From the NCBI GenBank assembly GCA_937888925.1, contig CALARM010000397.1, positions 1 through 21,887 of the forward strand: a stretch of DNA of 21,887 bases, given 5' to 3'. Positions 16,101-21,887 of this stretch are shown here, piece by piece. A program made the position numbers and the translations under genes. Numbering within the stretch: the first letter of the stretch is position 1; every line of letters begins with the position of its first letter. The stretch comes from an uncultured Synergistia bacterium (lineage in GTDB: Bacteria; Eremiobacterota; SpSt-956; JAKJGF01). Under the pieces are notes generated by a model, which worked only from the letters and a program-made list of their open reading frames with translations, ran no database searches and was not told where the DNA came from.

Positions 16101-16921
16101 GCGTTAGTAACTGCACCATTAACTGCTTCGTCAATCTGAGCTTTTGTTATGCCAAATTCTTTTAATCGTTCAAGTTCTCCGGTCTGAGCGTCGGCATAGG
16201 CTTCGGTTGCCTGGTCAAGACTTTTATTCATTCCTGAAGCCATATTTGCAACCAAATTTAATGTATCAGGTAATTTATTTGCTTCAGTTCCATATGCTTT
16301 TAATTTGATTGTAGCTTCTATGACCTCATTTGTTTCAAATTTAGTCATATCGGCAAAGGCTTTTGCATCTTTATATGCTTTATCTGCCCCTGCTGAATTC
16401 CCCTGAAAAGCAGTAAGCATAGCAGATTTAAAATCCTCTGCCGTAGCTGAAGCCTCTACTAATCCAATACCTACATCTTTAATCTTTCCTGCCACAGAAA
16501 AAGCACTATCTGAAACTGCTCTCAGATTATTTGCCACATTCTGAAGGTTATTAGCTACATCAAAAGTCTTTTGAAGTTCTTCTCCATAACCTTTTACTGT
16601 GGTTTGAAGAAGAGAATAAAGATTTTTTTCTTCAGAGAGTTTTTTATTTACTTCTTCCAGTTCTTTTACTGTATCACCGGTATCAATTTTAAGTTTCTGT
16701 TCCGCTTGAAGTTTCTGTCTTAATTCAAGGGCTTTTTTAGTGAGGTCATTTATGGTCTGTTTACTCTTTTCAAGGTCTTTAGTGAAGTCTTGAATAGTTT
16801 TGCTATCAAAAGCCTTACTTAATTCAGTCTCAAAATTGCCTATAGCCTTCTTTAAATCATCTAATTTTGAAGGGTCTGTATTCAGTACAACTTCAATCGC
16901 AAGGTCAAGGTCACTTGCCAA
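13130..16921 (-). CDS. Tail tape measure protein (PhageMin_Tail / TP901 type)
   Basis: This 1263-residue protein is the longest gene in the window. Residues ~20-150 are coiled coil. Residues ~155-350 match the PhageMin_Tail pattern (ATAEDFKSAMLTAFQ, ADMTKFETNEVIEATIKLKAYG, MASGMNKSLDQATEAYADA, LKEFGITKAQIDEA). Residues 357-448 are a block of hydrophobic helices, followed by long coiled coil (~600-1080) and an Asn/Gly/Pro-rich, probably disordered C-terminus with an internal repeat. It spans the tail lumen and sets its length; at about 0.15 nm per residue, a tail near 190 nm would be expected. Translation starts at TTG with SD AAGGGGGTG, overlapping the upstream gene by 11 bp. No peptidoglycan-cleaving domain is visible, which is common but not universal. 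Confidence 0.93.
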   Translation of the reverse strand: MASDLDLAIEVVLNTDPSKLDDLKKAIGNFETELSKAFDSKTIQDFTKDLEKSKQTINDLTKKALELRQKLQAEQKLKIDTGDTVKELEEVNKKLSEEKNLYSLLQTTVKGYGEELQKTFDVANNLQNVANNLRAVSDSAFSVAGKIKDVGIGLVEASATAEDFKSAMLTAFQGNSAGADKAYKDAKAFADMTKFETNEVIEATIKLKAYGTEANKLPDTLNLVANMASGMNKSLDQATEAYADAQTGELERLKEFGITKAQIDEAVNGAVTNAKNKTEETKAVMEGLTKIMSDRFGTSLKDTAQNFNNQMSNLRGEITGLKEKLGNELMPIAKDAVKMATGFVKTLREMSPEMKKTIVALGLLAGGTTLVVGSLAGIGAIGLSVVSSIISITASCGGFTAMMTSLGVVIGNIGAVIIPSLLSSIALIAPALPIIAITGAIVAIEELIRRTIYYNNLREELEEQDKSNAYDAMGEALQKLKEIFPEVKSGQEAFNKVQKEGIENILQQKDGEEKLNAIVKALATEEIARQRIKEDAIKKQNELIVAMNNATGAEKEKYRQQYEAQRKNVQNEQDIIDKLREEKGEIYNAVKGYQDKSDASEGRNPGSRQTDTEVNEEIRRQNLLTETKKQNYEQQIANLQSYYNSYALTEMQGLSVEKEIQDLRDKIAKDSDKAVKDSLSSQKNNWQNFIKDLKISLQDGEISQKQYLDSIKIYEQEQGITIESNCELWLSIEKEYSDGQKKIRNEAEKARKKAFQEEEKEETERQKRKIQTQASELESQGKLRESKIKLLDIQVQDMRDRNLTEIEITEWKNSKIAEIDKEFADKKAKQEQQKLEKILQVEKEILQVKIDSAKREYDMTVELVNRRKDIIIASGGDAKIAEEQANNALHELYKKDLENFKQVEELKKKEMETALQKKITDYKQAGVEQTTISKLVAEEEKNITQTVFQDFLDKEKQKRDEIKKTADEIKALDAEIQASKDREKELEEGMGINAGLTMLPGADLQMASGFKPLGSYTEAMKGIKREQDKQKALEEEKTKKQSEMNRLKAEERDITKATLGFQNEYNTSLDTTIQKLTTIKNLKQSILDSSDSGDGNGNNTHTGNTPSSENNTGNNQPIDNKTLFEKNQEYSKPIAEEFAKLGEIGVMSFGEYEEFQKKFYGTKNTGTGNQGNMPGNNTYPIRGNKGTGNQGNMPGNTYPVGNTPGQTYNVPASSNTFGYNGAGSKTEINYNINVGGKTMNASSQTQMYAEGLTNNSLKYGEWA
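13324..13427 (-). repeat. Imperfect tandem repeat in the tape measure C-terminus
   Basis: Two copies encode GTGNQGNMPGN-x-TYP (plus-strand copies about 13324-13365 and 13380-13427, both containing tggataagt and ccaggcatatt). The repeat lies in a low-complexity Gly/Asn/Pro region. Confidence 0.75.
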
Positions 16922-17462
16922 TTTTTTTCACCCCCTTTTGAAGAAGATATTCTGGAACTGGAGGAGTTTTTATATTTGGGTCTGGTTTTCTTTTTCGGTC
17001 TTTTGGATCTATTTTTCCGGGAGGAGATGAAGAAGAGTTTTTATTATCTTTATAGATTTTGTCACAAAAATTACTGTGAGCATAAATAATCTCTCTGATT
17101 TGCTGATTAGAAAATTCTTTTTCAATCTCTACAAAAGAACCTAAACCCTCTTTACAGAGAAGGAATATATGCTCTGTAAGAGTAAAAGTATATTTTCCTC
17201 CTGATTTTGCAGGTAAAGGAATTTCAGAATTCACTTCTACCAGAGCAGAAAGAATTAAATTTTTATCTGCTTCAGTGAGTTTATAAACCCCTGCGAAATG
17301 AGGAAATAAATAAGAAATTTGAGTTATAGCGTCACAATTTCCAACCTTATCTTTAAAATCAATTTCTTCCCTACGGGTAAACTCTCTTACTGTGACTTTA
17401 CCCTGTGAGATTTCTATTGATTTTTTTCTTAAACTTCTATTTGGTTCAAATTGTAACGCCAT
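16911..17462 (-). CDS. Tail assembly chaperone candidate
   Basis: This 183-residue protein sits directly upstream of the tape measure gene, where lambda-type tails encode the gpG-like assembly chaperone that coats the tape measure before tube polymerisation. Residues 1-125 look compact and mostly helical (REFTRREEIDFKDKVG, LTEADKNLILSALVEV, SNQQIREIIYAHSNFCDKIY). Residues 130-183 are a basic, Ser/Pro-rich tail (SSSSPPGKIDPKDRKRK) that is probably disordered. In many phages a frameshift yields a longer GT product; here no second chaperone frame follows, so the long tail may play that role. The assignment rests on position and size more than on sequence. Its end overlaps the tape measure start. 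Confidence 0.6.
   Translation of the reverse strand: MALQFEPNRSLRKKSIEISQGKVTVREFTRREEIDFKDKVGNCDAITQISYLFPHFAGVYKLTEADKNLILSALVEVNSEIPLPAKSGGKYTFTLTEHIFLLCKEGLGSFVEIEKEFSNQQIREIIYAHSNFCDKIYKDNKNSSSSPPGKIDPKDRKRKPDPNIKTPPVPEYLLQKGVKKIGK
16919..16937 (-). promoter_or_regulatory. Ribosome binding site fixing the TTG start of the tape measure gene
   Basis: Minus-strand AAGGGGGTG, then seven A, then TTG (16919-16921). The next in-frame methionine is more than 200 codons downstream, and the N-terminal coiled coil continues back to this point, so the TTG start is preferred. The site lies inside the upstream gene. Confidence 0.65.
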
Positions 17463-17480
17463 AACTCAATTACTCTTTCT

Positions 17481-18308
17481 TTATGCTAAATTCTTATTCA
17501 CGTCAACAGTAATATATCCCAGAGGCCAGTTAGGAGTAGCAGGGTTATCGACTGCCTCTATTTCTATATCCATACCCCAAGCAGAAGTTTCGTCAGTATT
17601 AAAACCACCGCCAGAAACTTCTGCTTTAGGGTGATAAATCTGTATTTCCTGATTACTGGTAACATCAGTTCCTACTATAAGAGTTTCCCCTGTCCAGTTT
17701 ATAAATCCATTTCTTTTAAATGGTATCTGTTTCCCGGCAGGAGGAATACACTTATATTTTGCGTAAACCTGTCCGAGTGAGGGAATAGTAGAACTTCTTT
17801 TCCTGATAATAAGCCTTCTTGCAGGCTCAAATCTATAATCAGTTCCGGCAGCATAAGGAGTTCCTTCTAAATTAGAAATTACCGGAACGTCACCTGTAAG
17901 AACTAAACCTTTATGAGTGAGCATAGCGAACTCAAAATCACTACCGGGATCCTTTTTGAAAGTTAAAAGTTGCTGTCCTGTAGTTAACGCTTCCCAATAT
18001 TCTGTATATTCTGTTAGACCATCCCACTCTACTATCAAACTTTCACTTATACCCTGGGCCCAGCATACATTTTCAGGAGTTAATTCGATTGCTTTAATTT
18101 TTGTTTTACTGGAAAATCCTATAGGGATCTGTCCAATTAAAAGTAAAGGAACTCCCGTTTTTAATTGATAAGTATCAATAGTGAAATCAATAGAAGTTTC
18201 TCCGTCAAGATATCCTCTGTCATACCAGACTTCTCCATCTTTTGTATATAAAATCGCATCTAAAAGCCGTATATGGTTTGACTCTTCAAGCTTTAAAAAA
18301 CTTTTCAC
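17481..18308 (-). CDS. Second tail-tube-like protein
   Basis: This 275-residue beta-rich protein starts at GTG with a GGCGGTGAT site and follows the first tail tube gene by 16 bp. The N-terminus (AILYTKDGEVWYDRGYLDGETSIDFTID) and the strand run KTKIKAIELTPENV fit a tail-tube subunit. Residues ~134-187 contain an AGTDY-type inserted domain (GLVLTGDVPVISN, GTPYAAGTDYRFE, VYAKYKC) that parallels one in its neighbour. The C-terminus (NWTGETLIVGTDV..EIQIYHPKAE) is strand-rich. It may be a second tube paralogue, a tail completion ring or a minor tube subunit. No enzymatic motif is seen. Confidence 0.6.
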   Translation of the reverse strand: MKSFLKLEESNHIRLLDAILYTKDGEVWYDRGYLDGETSIDFTIDTYQLKTGVPLLLIGQIPIGFSSKTKIKAIELTPENVCWAQGISESLIVEWDGLTEYTEYWEALTTGQQLLTFKKDPGSDFEFAMLTHKGLVLTGDVPVISNLEGTPYAAGTDYRFEPARRLIIRKRSSTIPSLGQVYAKYKCIPPAGKQIPFKRNGFINWTGETLIVGTDVTSNQEIQIYHPKAEVSGGGFNTDETSAWGMDIEIEAVDNPATPNWPLGYITVDVNKNLA

Positions 18309-18324
18309 TTAAAATATCACCGCC

Positions 18325-19275
18325 TTAATTCGTATAGAAGAACATATAACCCAGTGAGCAGTCAGTATATTCTTCTTTACTATTTGCTGAGAATTTAGGT
18401 TTAAAACTTGCCCAGTCTTTACCCATTGGAAGAGTAATCTGGTTCGACTGAACCGACCATAAGAGTAATTCTATTTCAAGTCCGGTCGTGGGTCTTAAAA
18501 AGACTGCTCTTAAAGGAACTTGAGCGATAATAGTATCCTCTGGTTTTAAATTAATCTGTATTTGGTCAATAGGCTTATATTCATAGAGAACTTTCAAGCC
18601 CGCAGGTGCAGTTCCATTAGTCCATATTATTCTTCCAGGAATTTTATCCATATCGAAGTCAGTTTCATCTGTATACTCTGTCGTGAAGTCAGAATTATAA
18701 ACCCTGTAACCAGCTTGAACATTATCAAAGTCCAATTCATAACAGTAAATATCAGTTTCATCTAACCACAATTCGCGCGTAACCGTCTCTCCGGGATAAG
18801 CCATAGCAGTCCAGACAGCAGTTCCATCTGTAGTATCACCGGTTAAATTCCATGTAGGTTCTACCGTTGCAGAAGTTCCGGGAGTTTTTAAAACATAGAG
18901 TTTTCCGTTCAATGTGGTGGGTTGCATATAAATCGTTCCGGTATATGCGTGTTCTGATTGCCACGCTACAATAGTTTTATGAAGAGTGGAAACTTTTGCC
19001 CCTTCAATTTTAGTTAGAATATTATCTTCTACACCCATACCGAGAAGGAAATTTTCCGCTCTGATTTCATCCATACTAAGTTCAACATCTACGCCAAACT
19101 CAGTAATGGCTGTTTTTTTTAATCGTTTTGGTCTCCCACCTTCTTTTCTGAGTTTATTAACTATGGTTTTGACGGACATTTCAGATACACTTCCAATGGT
19201 TCTATTGTAAATCCATACCTTATCTGCACCGCCCACCATTACGTTTGCAAATTGTTTTGTAAGGGTCTTTGACAT
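18325..19275 (-). CDS. Major tail tube protein candidate with Ig-like insertions
   Basis: This 316-residue protein has the N-terminal pattern of siphovirus tail tube subunits (VMVGGADKVWIYN, GGRPKRLKKTAITEFGVDVELSMDEIRAENFLLGMG, about 12-81) and matching C-terminal strands (IIAQVPLRAVFLRPTTGLEIELLLW). Between them are two inserted modules: residues 104-158 (Trp-Thr module shared with the 474-aa tail protein) and ~180-234 (AGTDY-like: YTDETDFDMDKIPGRII...LKVLYEY), the latter also in the next gene. Insertions of this sort would project from the tube surface. It is long for a tube protein because of them. It starts after a strong AAGGAAGTG site. No tail sheath gene is found, so the tail is non-contractile. 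Confidence 0.68.
   Translation of the reverse strand: MSKTLTKQFANVMVGGADKVWIYNRTIGSVSEMSVKTIVNKLRKEGGRPKRLKKTAITEFGVDVELSMDEIRAENFLLGMGVEDNILTKIEGAKVSTLHKTIVAWQSEHAYTGTIYMQPTTLNGKLYVLKTPGTSATVEPTWNLTGDTTDGTAVWTAMAYPGETVTRELWLDETDIYCYELDFDNVQAGYRVYNSDFTTEYTDETDFDMDKIPGRIIWTNGTAPAGLKVLYEYKPIDQIQINLKPEDTIIAQVPLRAVFLRPTTGLEIELLLWSVQSNQITLPMGKDWASFKPKFSANSKEEYTDCSLGYMFFYTN
18802..18966 (-). repeat. Ig-like module, copy in the first tail tube protein
   Basis: Residues 104-158 (WQSEHAYTG, MQPTTLNGKLY, TVEPTWNLT, TTDGTAVWT) match the module at 11276-11449 in order and spacing. Confidence 0.75.
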
Positions 19276-19293
19276 TTATATCACTTCCTTTAT

Positions 19294-19410
19294 TTATTCT
19301 TCAAATCCACAGGTTAAGGCATCAAGATAGTTATGGATTGCATCTATTGTTATAGTTGCAATCTTATCTATTGCTTTATCTACCATTACACTTAAAAATT
19401 TTTTAAACAT
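19294..19410 (-). CDS. 38-aa amphipathic peptide coupled to the tail terminator gene
   Basis: The ATG (19408-19410) shares its A with the TGA stop of the upstream gene (TACTGATG), with GGAG 11 nt before it. The frame ends at TAA 18 bp before the tail tube gene. The product begins MFKKFLSVMVDKAIDKIATI and ends HNYLDALTCGFEE, an amphipathic helix with a short acidic end and one cysteine. It exactly fills the gap between two well-supported genes. The function is unknown; the position between tail terminator and tube suggests an accessory tail peptide. Confidence 0.5.
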   Translation of the reverse strand: MFKKFLSVMVDKAIDKIATITIDAIHNYLDALTCGFEE

Positions 19411-19865
19411 CAGTATTTCCACTCCAAGTTACAAGGTATCTGCTCTGCTAAAAAGAAACTCTTATCTTCATTCTCCTTAAAAATATAAGGTGAACTCTCT
19501 CCCACCTTGAGCCATATAGGAGTAGAGTCATACTGAGGAAGAGGATCTTCAGGAGTTCCTTTTCTATAGAGTCTATCAAGGACTATAGTTATGTAATCGC
19601 TCAGTTCATCCTCCGCATCATCAAGGTCAAAACAGTTAACAGCTACGATTATTCTGCCGTTATAAAATCTTGCAGACTTACCGCCCTGTAACTGTCTTTT
19701 TGTTGCCCGGTAATCAAGTAAAATAGCAGGACATTCGGAAAGCATAAGATTATAAATTTCCTCAGACCCCATTTCTATTGCTGTCACTCTTCCAGGTTTT
19801 AAAATAGTAAACTGAGTGAGAGATGAAATGTAAACTCTGAGAGCCTCTATTGCTTCTTTACGCAT
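19410..19865 (-). CDS. Tail terminator candidate (Mu gp37 / DUF1834-like)
   Basis: This 151-residue protein begins with a helix (MRKEAIEALRVYISSL) and has a central strand-helix-strand pattern (ARFYNGRIIVAVNCFDLDDAEDELSDYITIVLDRLYRKG) typical of phage tail terminator and minor tail proteins of the lambda gpU / Mu gp37 kind: an edge strand, a helix with DDAExEL, then a loop and final strands (SFFLAEQIPCNLEW). Its position, between a gpG-type morphogenesis protein and the tail tube, fits. Such proteins form a hexameric ring that stops tube growth and joins tail to head. It overlaps the upstream gene by 8 bp. A family assignment by sequence is not possible here. Confidence 0.6.
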   Translation of the reverse strand: MRKEAIEALRVYISSLTQFTILKPGRVTAIEMGSEEIYNLMLSECPAILLDYRATKRQLQGGKSARFYNGRIIVAVNCFDLDDAEDELSDYITIVLDRLYRKGTPEDPLPQYDSTPIWLKVGESSPYIFKENEDKSFFLAEQIPCNLEWKY

Positions 19866-20448
19866 TTTTAAAATATCCTTTCAGCCAGGCTTTTGTTTCA
19901 GCTTTTATATTTTCTTTATCTACTTCATTAAGACCAAGAAAAGGACGGGCATCAACATTTATTTCTTTTGTATAAGCAGTGGCAAATTGACCTTCTTTTT
20001 TATTTCTTTTCCTATATTTACCGGCATTTTTTCCTTTTGTTATTTTTTTATTTTTCTTCCTGATGACTGTTATCATAGACTTCCCTCCATACTGCATAGT
20101 CTTTGCGTATTCAAGGTTTGTTCCATATTCTATGGAAGTATTATCTATTTTCTGAACTGCTTGAGTGGTAATTCTTTTTCTGAGTTCTCCGGTATTATTG
20201 AGAACTTTATAATTACCATACCGCCCCTGTAAATTCTTCTTTCCTTTCGGTCTTAATATCTGTGTTATTTTTGCTATATCTTTAAAAGGCGTTCCATCTG
20301 GACTCTGCTCTTTTTCAAAATTTTGGATAGTGGATCTCTGGATTATTGCCCCTATTCTTATCATCAAAGGTCTGGCATCAGGTCTTTTAAAGTTCTGAAT
20401 AGCTTTATCCAGTTTATTTAAGTTTGAAGATACACTCACGCCTACCAC
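19858..20448 (-). CDS. Phage virion morphogenesis protein (Mu gpG / P2 gpS, Phage_tail_S type)
   Basis: This 196-residue protein has the hallmarks of the family: an N-terminal helix, RIGAIIQRSTIQNFEKEQSPDGTPFKDI (about 31-58), LNNTGELRKRI (82-92) and SIEYGTNLEYAKTMQYGG (104-121), then a basic KKNKKITKGKNAGKYRKRNKKE stretch and the ARPFLGL ending (166-172). Family members act in head completion or head-tail joining. Start is GTG with AAGGAG nine bases upstream; that site is part of a 15-bp tandem duplication. It overlaps the next gene by 8 bp. The lysine-rich insert might contact DNA or capsid; this is an inference. Confidence 0.82.
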   Translation of the reverse strand: MVGVSVSSNLNKLDKAIQNFKRPDARPLMIRIGAIIQRSTIQNFEKEQSPDGTPFKDIAKITQILRPKGKKNLQGRYGNYKVLNNTGELRKRITTQAVQKIDNTSIEYGTNLEYAKTMQYGGKSMITVIRKKNKKITKGKNAGKYRKRNKKEGQFATAYTKEINVDARPFLGLNEVDKENIKAETKAWLKGYFKNA

Positions 20449-20478
20449 TTATTCCCACTCCTTTTATTCCCACTCCTT
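20449..20478. repeat. Exact 15-bp tandem duplication across a gene junction
   Basis: ttattcccactcctt occurs twice, at 20449-20463 and 20464-20478. On the minus strand each unit reads AAGGAGTGGGAATAA. The first-read copy (20464-20478) encodes the last residues KEWE and the stop of the connector gene; the second supplies the AAGGAG ribosome binding site of the next gene. Confidence 0.95.
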
Positions 20479-20856
20479 AATTTCGTCTATATCCAGAAGA
20501 TAATCTTCTTCGCAGTAAGTTGTATCAATTGTGGTATAAGACTGATTTTTTATATCTTTATAGGCAAGAATTTCTTCTTTTACCTGGTCAAGTTTATCCT
20601 GTGCAACCTTTTCACGTTCATTACCTGCAAATAACCAATAATAGGCTAACTCCTGCCACCATATATTCAGATTTGCTTCAGTCCAAAAAGTAATATCCAA
20701 ATCACATAAAGTCTGAAGAGTTACATAAGCCCGGTCAATAGCACTTTGGATTACACTATCATCTATAGTTCCGGCTTTACTCCTATCTGTCGTACGAAGA
20801 AGAAAAGAATTATTATATTTTGCCTTCATTATTGCCGGTGTCACAGAGACTGCCAT
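20464..20856 (-). CDS. Head-tail connector candidate (Mu gp36 / DUF1320-like)
   Basis: This 130-residue protein has three or more helices (AGTIDDSVIQSAIDRAYVTLQTLCD, NIWWQELAYYWLFAGNEREKVAQDKLDQVKEEILAYKD) and an acidic C-terminus (EEDYLLDIDEIKEWE). The pattern of a helix with DxxIxxAIxxA followed by an aromatic-rich helix is typical of small phage head-tail connectors of the gp6/Mu gp36 type. Its position after the capsid gene and before a gpG-type gene agrees. It would form a ring below the portal. Start ATG has AGGAG 8 nt upstream. Expression must pass or restart after the terminator at 20871-20907. Confidence 0.6.
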   Translation of the reverse strand: MAVSVTPAIMKAKYNNSFLLRTTDRSKAGTIDDSVIQSAIDRAYVTLQTLCDLDITFWTEANLNIWWQELAYYWLFAGNEREKVAQDKLDQVKEEILAYKDIKNQSYTTIDTTYCEEDYLLDIDEIKEWE

Positions 20857-20870
20857 TTTTATATCTCCTA

Positions 20871-20907
20871 CGAAAAAGAGGAGAAAGAGTTGCCTTTTTC
20901 CCCTCTT
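20871..20907 (-). terminator. Rho-independent terminator after the capsid gene
   Basis: Minus strand: a 14-bp stem (AAGAGGGGAAAAAG / CTCTTTCTCCTCTT, one G-T pair and one mismatch) closed by a GCAA tetraloop at 20876-20907, followed by TTTTTC. It sits between the capsid gene stop (20923) and the next start (20856). It probably attenuates transcription so that capsid is made in excess over connector and tail proteins. Confidence 0.8.
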
Positions 20908-20922
20908 AATATGAAAAGAAAT

Positions 20923-21887
20923 TTAACTGACTTTTACGTTCATTACTGCCACAGAATTAATATCAGAACACATAGGAAGAGGGTTACTTTCAGCTAAAAG
21001 AATTCTGCTTGAAGGGTTCTGCTCTATCCAGGATTTTGAAAATATATCTCCTACAGGGTTGTCGATTTCTGTCAATCTTCCAAAGTCATAAAAGAAATCA
21101 TTGGCCGTGCTGGAAGCAATAATATATCCGTCTGTGATAAGATAACTTCCAAGGTCATCCTTAACGCTATAACGATAAATAGGTCTACCAAGGTAATAAG
21201 CCATAGGTTGAAGATAACCAGGTTTACCAGGATTGATTTTTGCCATCTCAATATTTCTTTTATCAAGAAGAGTTAATATTTTTTCATTTTCAAAGAAATA
21301 TTGATAAGCAAGAGGACTGAAAAGGTAAAAATCTGGAATTCCTGCAGAAGTTCCCATTAAATAATCATCAATTTTCATTAAGTCATTTATGGGATTTGCT
21401 GTACTTTCATCCCAGTCTGTAGTTACAGAAATAGTTGCACTTCCAGACCTGCCGTAATTTACATCTATCTCTACACCTTTATTATCAGTGTAATCTATTG
21501 CACCATCAAGCATCATTTTTATAAACATCCATTCGATACGGGCCTGTATCATCTGCCTGAATTCTGCAAGCTGTTTGGTTATCTTTCTCTGAAGTAATCC
21601 TCCAGGGTCCTGGTTTGCGTAAATGTTTGGCTGAGTTAAATCTATACTCTCCATATCATCATCGCCAAAAGGAGTCCAGAGTCTTATATGCGGAAATTCA
21701 ACATATTCATACTTACCAGAACGTTTACCAACCATTTTCCCGGTAGTTTTTCGATTGCTAAACGGAGCCATCTTTACAGAACCAGAAAGTGAAGCTATAT
21801 CTACAGTTTTGGTATTGTGATTTATTCCTTTGCGTGCAAAGTTATCAACAAAAGGTGTAGGTTTAGGAACTATTCTTTCTATTGCTC
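20923..21887 (-). CDS. Major capsid protein, lambda gpE family (5' end outside the window)
   Basis: The frame is open from the right edge, with no start in the 38 codons before the internal ATG at 21771, so the gene is partial: 320 residues are present and perhaps 10-30 are missing. The upstream part (AIERIVPKPTPFVDNFARKG, then TKTVDIASLSGSVKMAPF) matches the start of Phage_cap_E proteins, which read PLFLR.F...TEKVYLSQIPG...MA in lambda. Further agreement comes from RKITKQLAEFRQMIQARIEWMFIKMMLDGAIDY, the EIDVNYGRSGS strand, and the terminal segment with SPLAYQYFF and RPIYRYSV. It forms the icosahedral shell. The ATG at 21771 is not the start; taking it would drop conserved residues. It is followed by a terminator. 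Confidence 0.9.
   Translation of the reverse strand, partial: AIERIVPKPTPFVDNFARKGINHNTKTVDIASLSGSVKMAPFSNRKTTGKMVGKRSGKYEYVEFPHIRLWTPFGDDDMESIDLTQPNIYANQDPGGLLQRKITKQLAEFRQMIQARIEWMFIKMMLDGAIDYTDNKGVEIDVNYGRSGSATISVTTDWDESTANPINDLMKIDDYLMGTSAGIPDFYLFSPLAYQYFFENEKILTLLDKRNIEMAKINPGKPGYLQPMAYYLGRPIYRYSVKDDLGSYLITDGYIIASSTANDFFYDFGRLTEIDNPVGDIFSKSWIEQNPSSRILLAESNPLPMCSDINSVAVMNVKVS

Noticed and set aside
16922..16928. Seven-A run at the chaperone/tape-measure junction as a programmed frameshift
   Set aside because: The chaperone and tape measure frames differ in a way a usual -1 slip here would not join, and the A-run is explained as the spacer between SD and TTG.
1..21887. CRISPR array, tRNA or rRNA genes, insertion sequence
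   Set aside because: I saw no regularly spaced repeats with unique spacers, no cloverleaf with a T-arm signature and no transposase on either strand.

Overview
The window joins a short stretch of what looks like ordinary chromosome (about 1-2000) to the late operon of a tailed phage, most likely a prophage (about 2126-21887, continuing past the right edge). All phage genes are on the minus strand, so the transcript runs right to left. The DNA is AT-rich, AGA is a common arginine codon, and most genes have a strong AGGAGG-type ribosome binding site. This fits a low-GC bacterium, but nothing here fixes the phylum. No integrase, tRNA, repressor or attachment site is visible, so prophage status rests on the adjacent host-like genes and the phage ends are not located.

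Host side: a plus-strand gene of unknown function (21-629) converges on a minus-strand pair, an MthK-type potassium channel with RCK domains (876-1955) and a 57-residue downstream protein starting at GTG (656-829).

Phage side, in transcription order: a lambda gpE-type major capsid protein cut by the window edge, followed by a good rho-independent terminator with a GCAA loop; a head-tail connector candidate; a Mu gpG / P2 gpS-type morphogenesis protein; a tail-terminator candidate; a 38-aa protein; two consecutive tail-tube-like proteins; a tail assembly chaperone candidate; a 1263-aa tape measure protein; four small or unknown tail-region proteins; a 474-aa structural protein; a 39-aa membrane peptide; a tail hub apparently split over two genes; a beta-propeller protein; an XhlA/holin-like membrane protein; an unknown 184-aa protein; a two-domain endolysin (amidase plus lytic transglycosylase); a 100-aa virion-type protein; and a beta-helix/Asp-box receptor-binding candidate. 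No tail sheath is seen, and with the long tape measure this indicates a siphovirus morphology. Lambda-like capsid, Mu-like connector and TP901-like tape measure families are combined.

The most unusual part is the end of the operon. The receptor-binding gene is translationally coupled (TGATG) to an HPr-kinase-like P-loop protein, which abuts a soluble ER-type S24/S26 signal-peptidase-like protein with a ~200-residue unknown extension. As recalled, such kinase/peptidase pairs occur in RiPP-like and SynChlorMet cassettes, not in phage tail operons. A 19-bp initiation-region sequence shared exactly by the peptidase gene and the first tail tube gene argues that the pair belongs to the phage. The operon is very compact: seven gene junctions are 1-nt stop/start overlaps (TAATG or TGATG), and three phage genes under 55 codons sit in these overlaps.
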